A stretch of DNA of 32,018 bases from an uncultured Fimbriimonadales bacterium. Its GTDB lineage: Bacteria > Armatimonadota > Fimbriimonadia > Fimbriimonadales > GBS-DC. The DNA lies in NCBI GenBank assembly GCA_937992175.1, contig CALKLF010000075.1, forward strand, positions 1 through 32,018, read 5' to 3'. The translations under genes and the position numbers were made by a program. A model generated the notes under the pieces. That model saw only the letters and a program-made list of their open reading frames with translations, ran no database searches and had not been told where the DNA came from. Below, piece by piece: positions 7,307 to 14,593 of this stretch. The first letter of the stretch is position 1, and each line of letters starts with the position of its first letter.

Positions 7307-8527
7307 TTACCACGCCACTTGTCTAAACTCCTCCCACACTCGCCGGTACACCTGCAGGGTCTGTCGCGCGATTCGCGTCCAGTTGAACACGCGCTGCACG
7401 GATTTGAGAGCGTTCTGAGCGCGGTGGCGCGCGGCGTCAGGGTCTTGCAGCACGCGCAGGATGCCCCAAGCAAGGCTTTCAGGGTTGCCCGCCTTAGTGA
7501 GGATGCCCGTCTGCTCATGGCGCACGACCTCCTTGAGACCACCTGCATCGGAGACGACGACAGGCGCGCCTGCCGCCATCGCCTCCAGCGCAACGATGCC
7601 GAACGGCTCATACAGGCTCGGATAGACCGCGACATCCACCACACGATAGAGCCTCAGCAGTTCGGCGTCGGGGATAAACCCCGTGAAGTGAACTTTCGAC
7701 TCCAGACGGCAGAAGCGCACGAACGCCTCCAGGTGCGCCCTGTAGCCCCCACCCACAATCACCAGCCGCGCGTGGGGAACTTCCGTCAATACCATCGGCA
7801 ACGCCTGCAGCAAGACCTGCACGCCCTTCTCGCGCACCATGCGCCCCACGAAAAAAATCAGTGGCTGGTCAGGCTCCGCAAACCGTGCGCGGAATGCCGC
7901 CCGCTCCGCCTCAGGAAACTCAAACTGAAACTTCTCGGCGCGGATGCCGTTGGGAATGACCTCGATTTTGTCGTAGGGGGTGTTGAGCGCGTGGATGACT
8001 TCGTCGCACATGCAGTCGCTACAGACAATCACGCGCCACGCCTCGTAGCTAAGTTCCCACTCGAGGTGATTAATAGCGCGGGAGAGGTCGGAGTGAATCC
8101 CACCGTGTCTGCCGTATTCGGTGGCGTGGATGGTCGCCAGCAGCGGGAGTTTGTAGCGATGTTTGAGGGCTTTGGCAACGGGGTGGACGAGCCAGTCGTG
8201 CACATGCAACAGAATCGGCTCGCGGTGAGCGCGGGCGGACTTGCCGCGCAACAGGTCATGCAACAGGGCATTGGCGCGGGCTTCGAACGCGGCGTTCATC
8301 GCGTAGACGCCCTCCAGAAAATCGCCGTGGGGCGGGGGCGGCGCGCCAATTCGATGGAGAAACACGCCATTTTCGACCGCCTCAGCAGGTGCATCAGGAT
8401 GCGCCGCCGTGATCACATGCACCGCCACGCCCTGCGCCGCCAACGCCTCCGACAGTTCCTGCACATGACGTGCGATACCCCCCACAATCCGCGGCGGGTA
8501 TTCCCACGAAACCATCACAACACGCAC
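7307..8527 (-). CDS. GT4-family glycosyltransferase (glycogen synthase-like)
   Basis: A 406-residue GT-B glycosyltransferase. The N-terminal domain opens with VVMVSWEYPPRIVGGIARHV, whose Gly-Gly loop is typical of GT4/GT5 enzymes related to glycogen or sucrose synthases. HVHDW marks the acceptor side. The C-terminal donor domain has FVGRMVREKGVQVLLQA, the GFIPDAEL region, and SLYEPFGIVALEAMAAGAPV, the E-x7-E nucleotide-sugar signature. It probably uses UDP- or ADP-glucose or a related donor; the acceptor is unknown. It starts with GTG at 8527 (an in-frame ATG lies at 8515). It is 55 bp downstream of the DUF1080 gene on the same strand. The neighbouring dehydrogenase fits envelope or reserve carbohydrate/lipid work, but this is inference. 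Confidence 0.88.
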   Translation of the reverse strand: MRVVMVSWEYPPRIVGGIARHVQELSEALAAQGVAVHVITAAHPDAPAEAVENGVFLHRIGAPPPPHGDFLEGVYAMNAAFEARANALLHDLLRGKSARAHREPILLHVHDWLVHPVAKALKHRYKLPLLATIHATEYGRHGGIHSDLSRAINHLEWELSYEAWRVIVCSDCMCDEVIHALNTPYDKIEVIPNGIRAEKFQFEFPEAERAAFRARFAEPDQPLIFFVGRMVREKGVQVLLQALPMVLTEVPHARLVIVGGGYRAHLEAFVRFCRLESKVHFTGFIPDAELLRLYRVVDVAVYPSLYEPFGIVALEAMAAGAPVVVSDAGGLKEVVRHEQTGILTKAGNPESLAWGILRVLQDPDAARHRAQNALKSVQRVFNWTRIARQTLQVYRRVWEEFRQVAW

Positions 8528-8529
8528 GA

Positions 8530-8550
8530 CTCGGCAATTCGACGCCGAGC
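8530..8550 (-). other. Short hairpin between DUF1080 and GT4 genes
   Basis: CTCGGC and GCCGAG, 6 bp perfect, with an 8-nt loop, lie just before the GT4 start codon. There is no T-run. It may affect translation or RNA stability of the downstream gene. Confidence 0.3.
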
Positions 8551-8582
8551 AGGAGGTTCCTGTGTCAGGCGCAGAGGCAACC

Positions 8583-9245
8583 CTATTCCAGCGGAATCAA
8601 CTCGATATTTCGGAAGTGGATCTCCCCACCTTCCGATTGCAGGGCGATTTTGCCCGCCACAATTTCCGCGCCAGAGCCCTCGTTCACCACCTCGCCGTTG
8701 ACCTTGAGCGTGATTTTGTCGCCCCGCACGATAATCTCGTACTGGTTCCACTCAGGCGCGGGTCTCTCGGTGGTCTTCTTGCGCCAGCGGTGGCGTTCCG
8801 CGTTCTTGTCAATGTATTCAGGGTCGGTCACGAGCGGCGCGCCGTCGATCAGCCAGAAGTCGCCCGAATTCATATGCATCAGCTGCGCCTCTACCGAGCG
8901 GGGCCAGATTTTGTGTTCGCCGTGCACGCGCAGCAGCACGCCGCTGTTGCCCGGCTTTTTATCAGGCGCCCAGCGCCACTCCAGCTTCAGAATGTAGTTC
9001 GTGTAGTCCTTCTCCGTGTAAATATAGCCGAGCGGCTCGCCCTTGCAGATGAGAATCCCGTTCTCCACGCGCCAGACATCCTCCATCTTCGCGTTCGGGT
9101 CGGCAAGGTAGGCTTTCCAGCCTGTCAGGTCGCGCCCGTTGAATAACTTAATCGCCTTCGGCTGCGCAGGGACGGCTTGCTGAGTCGTCGTTAGCCCCCA
9201 GTAGCCCATCAATATCGCCAAGCCGATTGCCCAGAGTGTTCGCAT
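8583..9245 (-). CDS. Exported DUF1080 (3-keto-disaccharide hydrolase-like) protein
   Basis: A 220-residue protein with an N-terminal signal peptide (MRTLWAIGLAILMGYWGLTT, probably cut near residue 27) followed by one DUF1080 beta-sandwich domain. Typical features are LFNGRDLTGW at about 34-43, WRVENGILICKG, an NSGVLLRV strand, the W-N-x-Y segment EWNQYEIIVRG, and the closing GKIALQSEGGEIHFRNIELIPL. The domain resembles concanavalin-like/GH16-type folds, and some members hydrolyse 3-keto-glycosides; many are uncharacterised. GGGAGG stands 6 nt before the ATG. It is divergent from the TlpA-like gene and upstream of GT4 on the same strand. Confidence 0.88.
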   Translation of the reverse strand: MRTLWAIGLAILMGYWGLTTTQQAVPAQPKAIKLFNGRDLTGWKAYLADPNAKMEDVWRVENGILICKGEPLGYIYTEKDYTNYILKLEWRWAPDKKPGNSGVLLRVHGEHKIWPRSVEAQLMHMNSGDFWLIDGAPLVTDPEYIDKNAERHRWRKKTTERPAPEWNQYEIIVRGDKITLKVNGEVVNEGSGAEIVAGKIALQSEGGEIHFRNIELIPLE

Positions 9246-9309
9246 CGTTTTCCTCCCGCAACTAGTGAGATTCGAGCGACTAACGGCGTTTCCTGCTCGG
9301 TTGCACTGG

Positions 9310-9315
9310 TATACT
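9310..9315 (+). promoter_or_regulatory. -10 element of the TlpA-like gene
   Basis: TATACT at 9310-9315 would give a leader of about 14 nt that still holds an AGAGGTGA Shine-Dalgarno sequence before the ATG at 9336. No clear -35. Confidence 0.5.
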
Positions 9316-9335
9316 ATGCGGCAGAGGTGAAGACC

Positions 9336-10427
9336 ATGCGACTCGCAACCGTTGGATTAGCGCTGTTGTTTGCGCTCACAGTCTGGGCGCAGGAGTTGAA
9401 AGTGGGCGACCCCGCGCCCGCGCTCCCCGTCGCGAAGTGGATTAAAGGGCAACCCGTCAAGCAGTTCGAACCCGGCAAAGTCTATGTCGTCGAGTTCTGG
9501 GCGACCTGGTGCGGTCCCTGCCGACAGACCATCCCCCACCTGACCAAACTCGCTGAGCAGTATAAAGACAAATTGACGATTATCGGCGTCAGCGTGTGGG
9601 AGCGCGTCGACGAGAAGAACCCCGAAGCCCACATCCAGCGCGTGGAGAAGTTCGTGCAAGATATGGGCGACAAGATGAACTATGTGGTGGCGGTCGACAA
9701 CGCCGAGGGCGTCATCGCCAAAGCGTGGATGGACGCCGCGGGACAGGACGGCATTCCCACCGCGTTCGTCGTTGACCAGCAGAAGCGCATCGTGTGGATT
9801 GGACATCCGATGGACAATCTCGACGGCGTGCTGGAACAGGTGGTAGCGGGCAAGTTCGACTGGAAAGCTGAAGCCGAGCGCCAGCGACGCCAGCGCGAGC
9901 AGATGGAAGCCATCGAGAAAGACTACGCGGAGTATGTCCAGTTCATGCAGCAGCGCAACTACAAGGACGCGCTCAAAAAACTCGACGAGATGATCCCGAA
10001 ATACACCGAGTTTCCGATGCTGAAGGTCATCCGCTTCGGGACGCTGCTGCGCGTCGACGAGAAGCAGGCGTATGCCTATGCGCTGCAACTGGCGCAGAAC
10101 GAGTTCAAGGACGACGCTCAGGCGCTGAATCAGATTGCGTGGACGATTGTGGACGACGAGACAGAGCCGCCGCTCCAGTCGCCCGACTATCAGGCGGCGA
10201 TTACGATTGCCCGCCGCGCCGTCGAACTCACCAAAGAGCGCGACCCGATGATTCTGGACACGCTCGCCTACGCCTACTTCAAACACGGCGATGTGCAGAA
10301 CGCGCTCAAGTACCAGAAGATGGCGGTGGATTTACTGGAAAAGGACGACTCGGTCGACGAATCGGTGAAGAAGGAGATTCTCGACCGCTACGAGAAGTTC
10401 AAGAAGGCGGCGGAGAAGAAGCAATAA
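9336..10427 (+). CDS. Exported TlpA-like thioredoxin with C-terminal helical repeat domain
   Basis: A 363-residue protein with signal peptide (MRLATVGLALLFALTVWAQ), a TlpA/ResA-like thioredoxin domain at about residues 20-165, and a helical C-terminal half. The active-site dithiol is WATWCGPC in VVEFWATWCGPCRQTIP, and the cis-Pro segment is DGIPTAFVVD. Residues 185-363 are charged and helical, with tetratricopeptide-like stretches (YKDALKKLDEMI; MILDTLAYAYFKHGDVQNAL). It probably reduces disulfides in the envelope; the repeats may bind clients. The nearby cytochrome c maturation genes lie 16 kb away, so a heme-handling role is only speculative. A GTG at 9327 sits inside the Shine-Dalgarno AGAGGTGA, so the ATG at 9336 is chosen. 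Confidence 0.88.
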   Translation: MRLATVGLALLFALTVWAQELKVGDPAPALPVAKWIKGQPVKQFEPGKVYVVEFWATWCGPCRQTIPHLTKLAEQYKDKLTIIGVSVWERVDEKNPEAHIQRVEKFVQDMGDKMNYVVAVDNAEGVIAKAWMDAAGQDGIPTAFVVDQQKRIVWIGHPMDNLDGVLEQVVAGKFDWKAEAERQRRQREQMEAIEKDYAEYVQFMQQRNYKDALKKLDEMIPKYTEFPMLKVIRFGTLLRVDEKQAYAYALQLAQNEFKDDAQALNQIAWTIVDDETEPPLQSPDYQAAITIARRAVELTKERDPMILDTLAYAYFKHGDVQNALKYQKMAVDLLEKDDSVDESVKKEILDRYEKFKKAAEKKQ

Positions 10428-10436
10428 CGGTATGAA

Positions 10437-10463
10437 TGGGGCAAGACAACCTGCCTCGCCCCA
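10437..10463. other. Hairpin between convergent genes
   Basis: TGGGGC (10437-10442) pairs with GCCCCA (10458-10463). It lies between the converging TlpA-like and mini-dockerin genes and could stop transcription from both sides, but has no T-run. Confidence 0.3.
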
Positions 10464-10472
10464 CCAGCTCTA

Positions 10473-10724
10473 TTAGCACCCGCTGCCGAAGTTGAACAAC
10501 ACAAGTAGCAGGTCGGCGTCGTCCACCACGCCGTCGCGGTTGAGATCCTCCAGCGCGATGCAGGGGTCGTTCACGCCGAAATTGAACAGCACGGCGAGCA
10601 GGGTAATCGGGGCGCCAATCTGCGCGTTGAAGTTGCCGTCGAACTGCCACGAGCCGACAATCTGCTGCGCTTGAGCGCCAGTCAGCGCCAGGCTAAGCGT
10701 CGCCAAAGTCAGGAATCGGTTCAT
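10473..10724 (-). CDS. Secreted mini-protein: signal peptide plus dockerin-like repeat pair
   Basis: An 83-residue protein made of a signal peptide (MNRFLTLATLSLALTGAQAQ) and almost nothing but two repeats. The first, from DGNFNAQIGAP to LLAVLFNFG, has lost most calcium ligands. The second, DLNRDGVVDDADLLLVLFNFG, keeps the D-x-N-x-D-G-x-V-D-x-x-D loop of dockerin type I / EF-hand-like repeats. The chain ends GSGC. The same repeat pair ends both HAF proteins in this window, where it is a tail on a large protein. Here it stands alone, so it may be a secreted soluble module, a competitor for a cohesin-like receptor, or a remnant. AAAGGAGG is well placed 6 nt before the ATG, favouring a real gene. 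Confidence 0.75.
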   Translation of the reverse strand: MNRFLTLATLSLALTGAQAQQIVGSWQFDGNFNAQIGAPITLLAVLFNFGVNDPCIALEDLNRDGVVDDADLLLVLFNFGSGC

Positions 10725-10809
10725 ATTGCCTCCTTTACCCGTGATGGGTACGGGAATTATGAAATGGGCTTGCTTGGGGGTTAACGAAGCTGTGCCTCAA
10801 ATACGAGGG

Positions 10810-10815
10810 TATACT
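10810..10815 (+). promoter_or_regulatory. -10 element of the HsdS-like gene
   Basis: TATACT 23 bp before the ATG at 10839, with a GGGAGG ribosome binding site between. No clear -35. Confidence 0.45.
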
Positions 10816-10838
10816 GGTTTCGCAAGCGGGAGGCAACG

Positions 10839-12011
10839 ATGGGATTCGGAGGGCGCACGCCTAAACATCGCACGCAACGCGGTAAGGTCGAACTGTACGA
10901 AGCGGAAACCTCTCTACCGTTTCTCTGGGTGGAGGTGAGTCAGGTGTTCTCACGCGGCGACATCGGCTACTGGAACACGCGCTGGGTCGAGCTGGAGGCG
11001 CAGCTGCGCAAGTGCCCCTACCCACTCAAAAAGCTGGGGGAGTTCATCCCGGAAACCGTCGAGCGAGACGGGACGGAGGTTCCGGGCATCACCTACGGGC
11101 AGGTGGGCAGGCGCGAATATCCCCCTGCAGGTACGACGATTGAGCAGGTGAACGGCAGCGTGCGCCTGCTGTTGCCCGGTACGCGCCGCAAAGAAGAGCG
11201 CGAGGGAGTGCTGTATTTGCAGGTACAGAATGTGTTGCGCACAGGGATCGACCCCTATGCTTCACCGGAACAGAAGCGATTCGTGCAGAAAGACAGCTAC
11301 AACGACCCGGTTCGTAGCCGTGTTTATCCTGGCGATTTAATCCTCGTGAACTCTGGAATTGGTTCGCTCGGACGCTGCGCGGTAATAACGGCTCAGTACC
11401 CATATCGGCTAATCAACATCAGCCAACACCTCACGCGGGTTGTGCTGAGCGGCATCACTCCAGAGTGGTGTTGTGTCTATCTACAGACCAAGTACGGCGC
11501 ATATCAGGTAATACGCCTTGCTTCAGGCGTTTCCGGGCAAATCTACATCGACTTCAAAGAAATCGGACAGATACTAATCCCTGTCCCGAAAAAGGCAATC
11601 CAGCAAGCCTTTCAGGAGGGCTATCGACATGTAGTGGAGTACCACCTGCGCGCGCTTGAGGCGAAGTCGCAGGGCAGCCAGAGCCGATTCGAACGGAACC
11701 TGTATATTGCGCTGGGCATCCAGGAGTTGCTGATTTGGCAAGCAGAGCAGCTTATCGAGCGTCAGCAGGACAGTGTGGTGGAAGTTATCCTCGAATATCT
11801 ACCTGAAGCGCTCTCGCGCCTTGTCGAGGACGAGTATGCGCAGGTTGGGGCAGCCATAGCCAGGCAGGAGACTCGTCCAGAGCTACCCTCGCTGCAGTCG
11901 CGTCCGCTGGGCATTCCGTTAGAGCGCGACGAAGAGTCAATTCGGCACCTTTCCCCACAGCTGCGTCTGCTGAAGGGATTGAAGGAGTTCCGCGATGCGG
12001 CGACGCGCTAA
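10839..12011 (+). CDS. Type I restriction specificity (HsdS-like) protein with a single recognition domain
   Basis: A 390-residue protein resembling half of an HsdS subunit. After an N-terminal stretch (YPLKKLGEFIPE at about 60-71) comes a target-recognition-like domain: VLYLQVQNV near 125, VYPGDLILVNSG near 163, GRCAVI, NISQHLTRVVL, and SGQIYIDFKEIGQILIPVP near 235-250, the usual end of an S-domain. The rest is a long helix-rich tail (about 255-350) in place of a second recognition domain. Such proteins confer DNA sequence specificity on HsdM/HsdR. GGGAGG precedes the ATG by 6 nt. It overlaps the next gene by 17 bp, but no complete HsdM or HsdR motor subunit is in the window. Confidence 0.75.
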   Translation: MGFGGRTPKHRTQRGKVELYEAETSLPFLWVEVSQVFSRGDIGYWNTRWVELEAQLRKCPYPLKKLGEFIPETVERDGTEVPGITYGQVGRREYPPAGTTIEQVNGSVRLLLPGTRRKEEREGVLYLQVQNVLRTGIDPYASPEQKRFVQKDSYNDPVRSRVYPGDLILVNSGIGSLGRCAVITAQYPYRLINISQHLTRVVLSGITPEWCCVYLQTKYGAYQVIRLASGVSGQIYIDFKEIGQILIPVPKKAIQQAFQEGYRHVVEYHLRALEAKSQGSQSRFERNLYIALGIQELLIWQAEQLIERQQDSVVEVILEYLPEALSRLVEDEYAQVGAAIARQETRPELPSLQSRPLGIPLERDEESIRHLSPQLRLLKGLKEFRDAATR

Positions 12012-13134
12012 GCCGTCGAGTAAGCCCACCACCCGCGTGCGCCAAATCCTGACGCAGCTGGGCTATGTGGAACATGAAGACTTTGAATACGAAGTCGAAA
12101 TCAGACTCTACAGCAACCGTCGCTTGTATGCGGATGTGATGCTGTTTCAGGGCGACACGCCGATTGCAGTGGTGGAGGTGGAGGGCAAGCCGAGCCTGTT
12201 GCGCGACGGCTTCGAGGAGGCGCGTTTCAAGGGCGCGGCGTGGAATCTGGAAAATCCTGTGCCGCTGTTATGGGTGGCGGCGGGCGAGCGAGACATGCTG
12301 TATCGGCTCACGCGGCCGTGCAGGGGAATCTGCTATGTGCCGCTGAGCGAGCAGAAGCCCCTTCATGCGCTCGCCCCTGCGCAGCTGGCGACTCTCATCG
12401 GCGACTATCTGCAGCAGACTGACGCCCCGCTGGGGCAGAGCCTGCGCGACCGCAACCTGCTGCGCGATGCGTTGCAGGCAGCGTCGGGTAAAGACCCTCG
12501 AACGCGCTTCGTGAACCTGCTAACGGCGCTTCAGAGCCAGCAACCGAAACGCGGCGCGAGCGCGCCGTTGCGCGAGGCGCATCAGCGCGTGGCGCAGGCG
12601 CGACAGAAGGGCAAGAACAGGCTGTCGCGCGAACCTGAGCCTGAAGACTCGGAGCAGGCGTCGCTGTTTGAAGATTCGCGCTATCGGCGGGGACGGCGCA
12701 AACCCTCGGTCGCCATCGAAGTGCTGTTTCTGGAGCGGTTTTTCCAGCTGTGTAAGCCGGGCGGCGTCGTGGCGATTATCGCGCCGCGCGGGATTGCCGC
12801 CAACCGCAACCTGATGTATGTGCGCAAATGGCTGATTATGGAACACAGCGTGCGGTGCATTCTGGAGCCAGATGTGAGCGCGTTCAAGGGCGTGGGCGCG
12901 AATGCGCTCACATCGATTTTTATTGCAGACAACTATCCGTCGCGGCGCGGCGACCGCGCGATGCTCGCGACGTTGCCCCCCGCGCGCTGGGAGCTAAGCC
13001 TTTACGCGCCCGAAAACGAACGCCTCCTACGGGCTGCGCATCTCGTGCAGGAAGCCATCGAGTACGCCCGCACGATGCACGACCACCCACGCGAGGATGA
13101 CCCCGACGACTGCGACGAAGACGACGACTATTAG
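11995..13134 (+). CDS. HsdR-N-type nuclease domain joined to a remnant of an N6-adenine methylase
   Basis: A 379-residue composite. Residues about 10-110 look like a type I restriction HsdR N-terminal nuclease domain, with LYADVMLF and IAVVEVEGKP giving the D...E-x-K arrangement of PD-(D/E)xK enzymes. Residues about 235-320 match the end of an HsdM-type catalytic domain (VAIEVLFLERFFQLCKPGG, VAIIAPRGI, SVRCILEPDVSAFKGVGANA). The SAM-binding motif I (DPxCGSG) and the catalytic NPPF/Y motif are absent, and no other frame supplies them. The middle (about 185-235) is low-complexity and charged, consistent with an internal deletion joining the two parts. The tail is strongly acidic. It cannot methylate by itself; nuclease activity is possible. 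Partner of the HsdS-like gene, which it overlaps. Confidence 0.65.
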   Translation: MRRRAKPSSKPTTRVRQILTQLGYVEHEDFEYEVEIRLYSNRRLYADVMLFQGDTPIAVVEVEGKPSLLRDGFEEARFKGAAWNLENPVPLLWVAAGERDMLYRLTRPCRGICYVPLSEQKPLHALAPAQLATLIGDYLQQTDAPLGQSLRDRNLLRDALQAASGKDPRTRFVNLLTALQSQQPKRGASAPLREAHQRVAQARQKGKNRLSREPEPEDSEQASLFEDSRYRRGRRKPSVAIEVLFLERFFQLCKPGGVVAIIAPRGIAANRNLMYVRKWLIMEHSVRCILEPDVSAFKGVGANALTSIFIADNYPSRRGDRAMLATLPPARWELSLYAPENERLLRAAHLVQEAIEYARTMHDHPREDDPDDCDEDDDY

Positions 13135-13142
13135 CCCCGCAT

Positions 13143-14060
13143 ATGGTCAACAACTACCTCTGGATGTTCCTGCTCCTGTTGCTGCTGGGCTATGGCTTGC
13201 AGCGCGGGGGCGTGTTGAGGGATGAGTCGTCAGCGTGGCTGGCGCGGCTGGTCTCGCTTGCGCCGTTGCCCGCGCTGATTATCAGCTCGCTGGCAAAGGC
13301 GTCGTTCTCGTCGGCGTTGCTGGGGGCGTGGCTCGTGGCGATGCTCTCAGTGTGGCTGGGGATGGGGCTGGCGTGGCTGCTGGGCGGCGCACTGCGCCTC
13401 GCGCCTACCACGCGCGCCCTGCTGACCGTGCAGGGCAGTATCAGCAACACGGGCTTTCTGGGCACGCCGCTGATTGCCGCGCTCTATCACAACGAGCCAA
13501 ATCTCACCGCCGCCGCTGTGACCTACGATATGGGCGTGACCAGCCTGATGATTCACATCGTCGGGGCGCGGATTTTGGCGCACTATGGCGAAGCGAAGGG
13601 CTTCGGCGACGGCGCGCAGGGGCTGAGACGCCTCGCGCAACTGCCTGTGTTCTGGGCGGCGCTGGTCGGCTACGCGCTGATGGTTCTACCACTGCGCCTG
13701 CCTGAGCCGCTACTGTTCACGCTGGAGAAGTTGGGGCAGACCACCACGCCGCTGGTGCTGCTCACCATCGGCGGGATGCTGCACTGGCGGACGCTGGGCG
13801 CGCGCTGGAAAGCGGTTGCGCTGATTGTGGGATTCAAGACACTCGCAATGCCCCTGCTGATGCTGGCTCTGCTGCGACTTGTGGGGTTGCCCGACTTTGC
13901 GGCGCGGGCGCTACTGCTACAAAGCGCGATGCCGACTGTGATGGTCAGCGCGGTCTATGCGGCGGCGTTCAAAACCGAGCCGGAACTCGCGTCGGGCGTG
14001 GTGGTCGCCTCAACAATCGTTTCGCTGATGCTGCTGCCTGTGTGGATGGGGATAGGGTGA
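13143..14060 (+). CDS. AEC-family transporter (auxin efflux carrier-like)
   Basis: A 305-residue hydrophobic protein with about ten membrane segments, typical of the AEC (auxin efflux carrier/malonate transporter, MdcF-like) family. Marks include LLGYGLQRGGVLRDES at the first helix, APLPALIISSLAKA, the broken-helix region QGSISNTGFLGTPLIAAL near 100-117, and the C-terminal QSAMPTVMVSAVYAAAF with ELASGVVVASTIVSL. Members export or import small organic anions; the substrate here is unknown. The start ATG is 8 bp after the upstream stop and has no Shine-Dalgarno sequence, so translation may depend on reinitiation. Confidence 0.88.
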   Translation: MVNNYLWMFLLLLLLGYGLQRGGVLRDESSAWLARLVSLAPLPALIISSLAKASFSSALLGAWLVAMLSVWLGMGLAWLLGGALRLAPTTRALLTVQGSISNTGFLGTPLIAALYHNEPNLTAAAVTYDMGVTSLMIHIVGARILAHYGEAKGFGDGAQGLRRLAQLPVFWAALVGYALMVLPLRLPEPLLFTLEKLGQTTTPLVLLTIGGMLHWRTLGARWKAVALIVGFKTLAMPLLMLALLRLVGLPDFAARALLLQSAMPTVMVSAVYAAAFKTEPELASGVVVASTIVSLMLLPVWMGIG

Positions 14061-14097
14061 GAAGCCTTCTTGCATAACCCTAATTCATGTTCCAAGA

Positions 14098-14145
14098 CCT
14101 GTCACAAACCTGTCACGCCCTGTGGTCTACAATAACACATATACT
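14098..14145 (+). promoter_or_regulatory. Promoter region with 11-bp direct repeats
   Basis: CCTGTCA occurs at 14098-14104 and 14109-14115 (11-bp period), with a weaker CCTGTGG at 14119-14125. Possible -10 boxes are TACAAT (14128-14133) and TATACT (14140-14145). Direct repeats one helical turn apart before a -10 box are the usual binding pattern of activators such as SARP proteins, one of which is encoded 1.8 kb downstream. The link is inference. Confidence 0.35.
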
Positions 14146-14163
14146 GAAACGGAGGATACAGCC

Positions 14164-14478
14164 ATGGGTACGACTCGATACGCTCGGACTTTTGCAGGCG
14201 TTCTTGGGGCAGCGGCGCTGACCCTCGCGCTGAGCCACGCAACCGTGATTGACTTCGAGAACGCGTGGCTTACGAGTACCATTCCTATCGACTACGCTGA
14301 CCAGGTGGACAGCTCAGGCAACGACTCGCAGAACCGCGGCGGCTATAACCTGACCTTTGGCGCAACACCTAATGTGCAGGTGCAGATGTTCAGCGCAGAC
14401 TACCAAGGGAACACATGGAACCAGCTGGACAACTTGTACCGCTGGAGCAGTTGGGATTCTTCGCTTCACTCGGAATGA
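14164..14478 (+). pseudogene. Exported protein gene cut short by a palindromic repeat
   Basis: A good ATG (GGAGG about 9 nt upstream) opens a frame with a signal peptide (MGTTRYARTFAGVLGAAALT, cleavage near SHA-TVIDFE), then a secreted-domain start (VIDFENAWLT, YADQVDSSGND, GGYNLTFGATPNVQV) seen in PEP-CTERM-like exported proteins. After residue 97 (NLYRWSS) the reading frame runs into the GATTC...CGGAATGACA repeat at 14455 and stops at its TGA, giving 104 residues. Nothing after the repeat continues the domain before the next gene. The protein is therefore probably a truncated, non-functional or altered version of a longer exported protein. The family is not identified with certainty. Confidence 0.6.
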
Positions 14479-14535
14479 CAGGGGCACTTTCTCTGGCACA
14501 GCACGCTGTCGTTTCGGGCGTAATTGAGGAATCTC
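14455..14535. repeat. Decayed copy of the GATTCC...GGAATGACA palindromic element
   Basis: The left arm GATTCTTCGCTTCACTCGG runs into AATGACAG. The right arm TGTCGTTTCGGGCG runs to TTGAGGAATCTC. They match the two arms of the module at 18824-19066 and 21559-21630 with a few substitutions, in inverted orientation around a 24-nt centre. It sits at the 3' end of the truncated exported-protein gene. Confidence 0.75.
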
Positions 14536-14593
14536 ACTGGCTCAAAAACGGCAAACGGCAGTCTGGGTGATTATAAGCGACTGGAGCGATGGC

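Noticed and set aside
7261-7644. Upstream extension of the dehydrogenase frame
   Set aside because: It overlaps the 3' end of the glycosyltransferase in another frame and would place a long Arg/Ser-rich stretch before a normal-length enzyme.
6935-8701. 588-residue plus-strand frame
   Set aside because: Antisense shadow of the dehydrogenase, glycosyltransferase and DUF1080 genes; no motifs, His/Arg-rich as expected for G+C-rich antisense.
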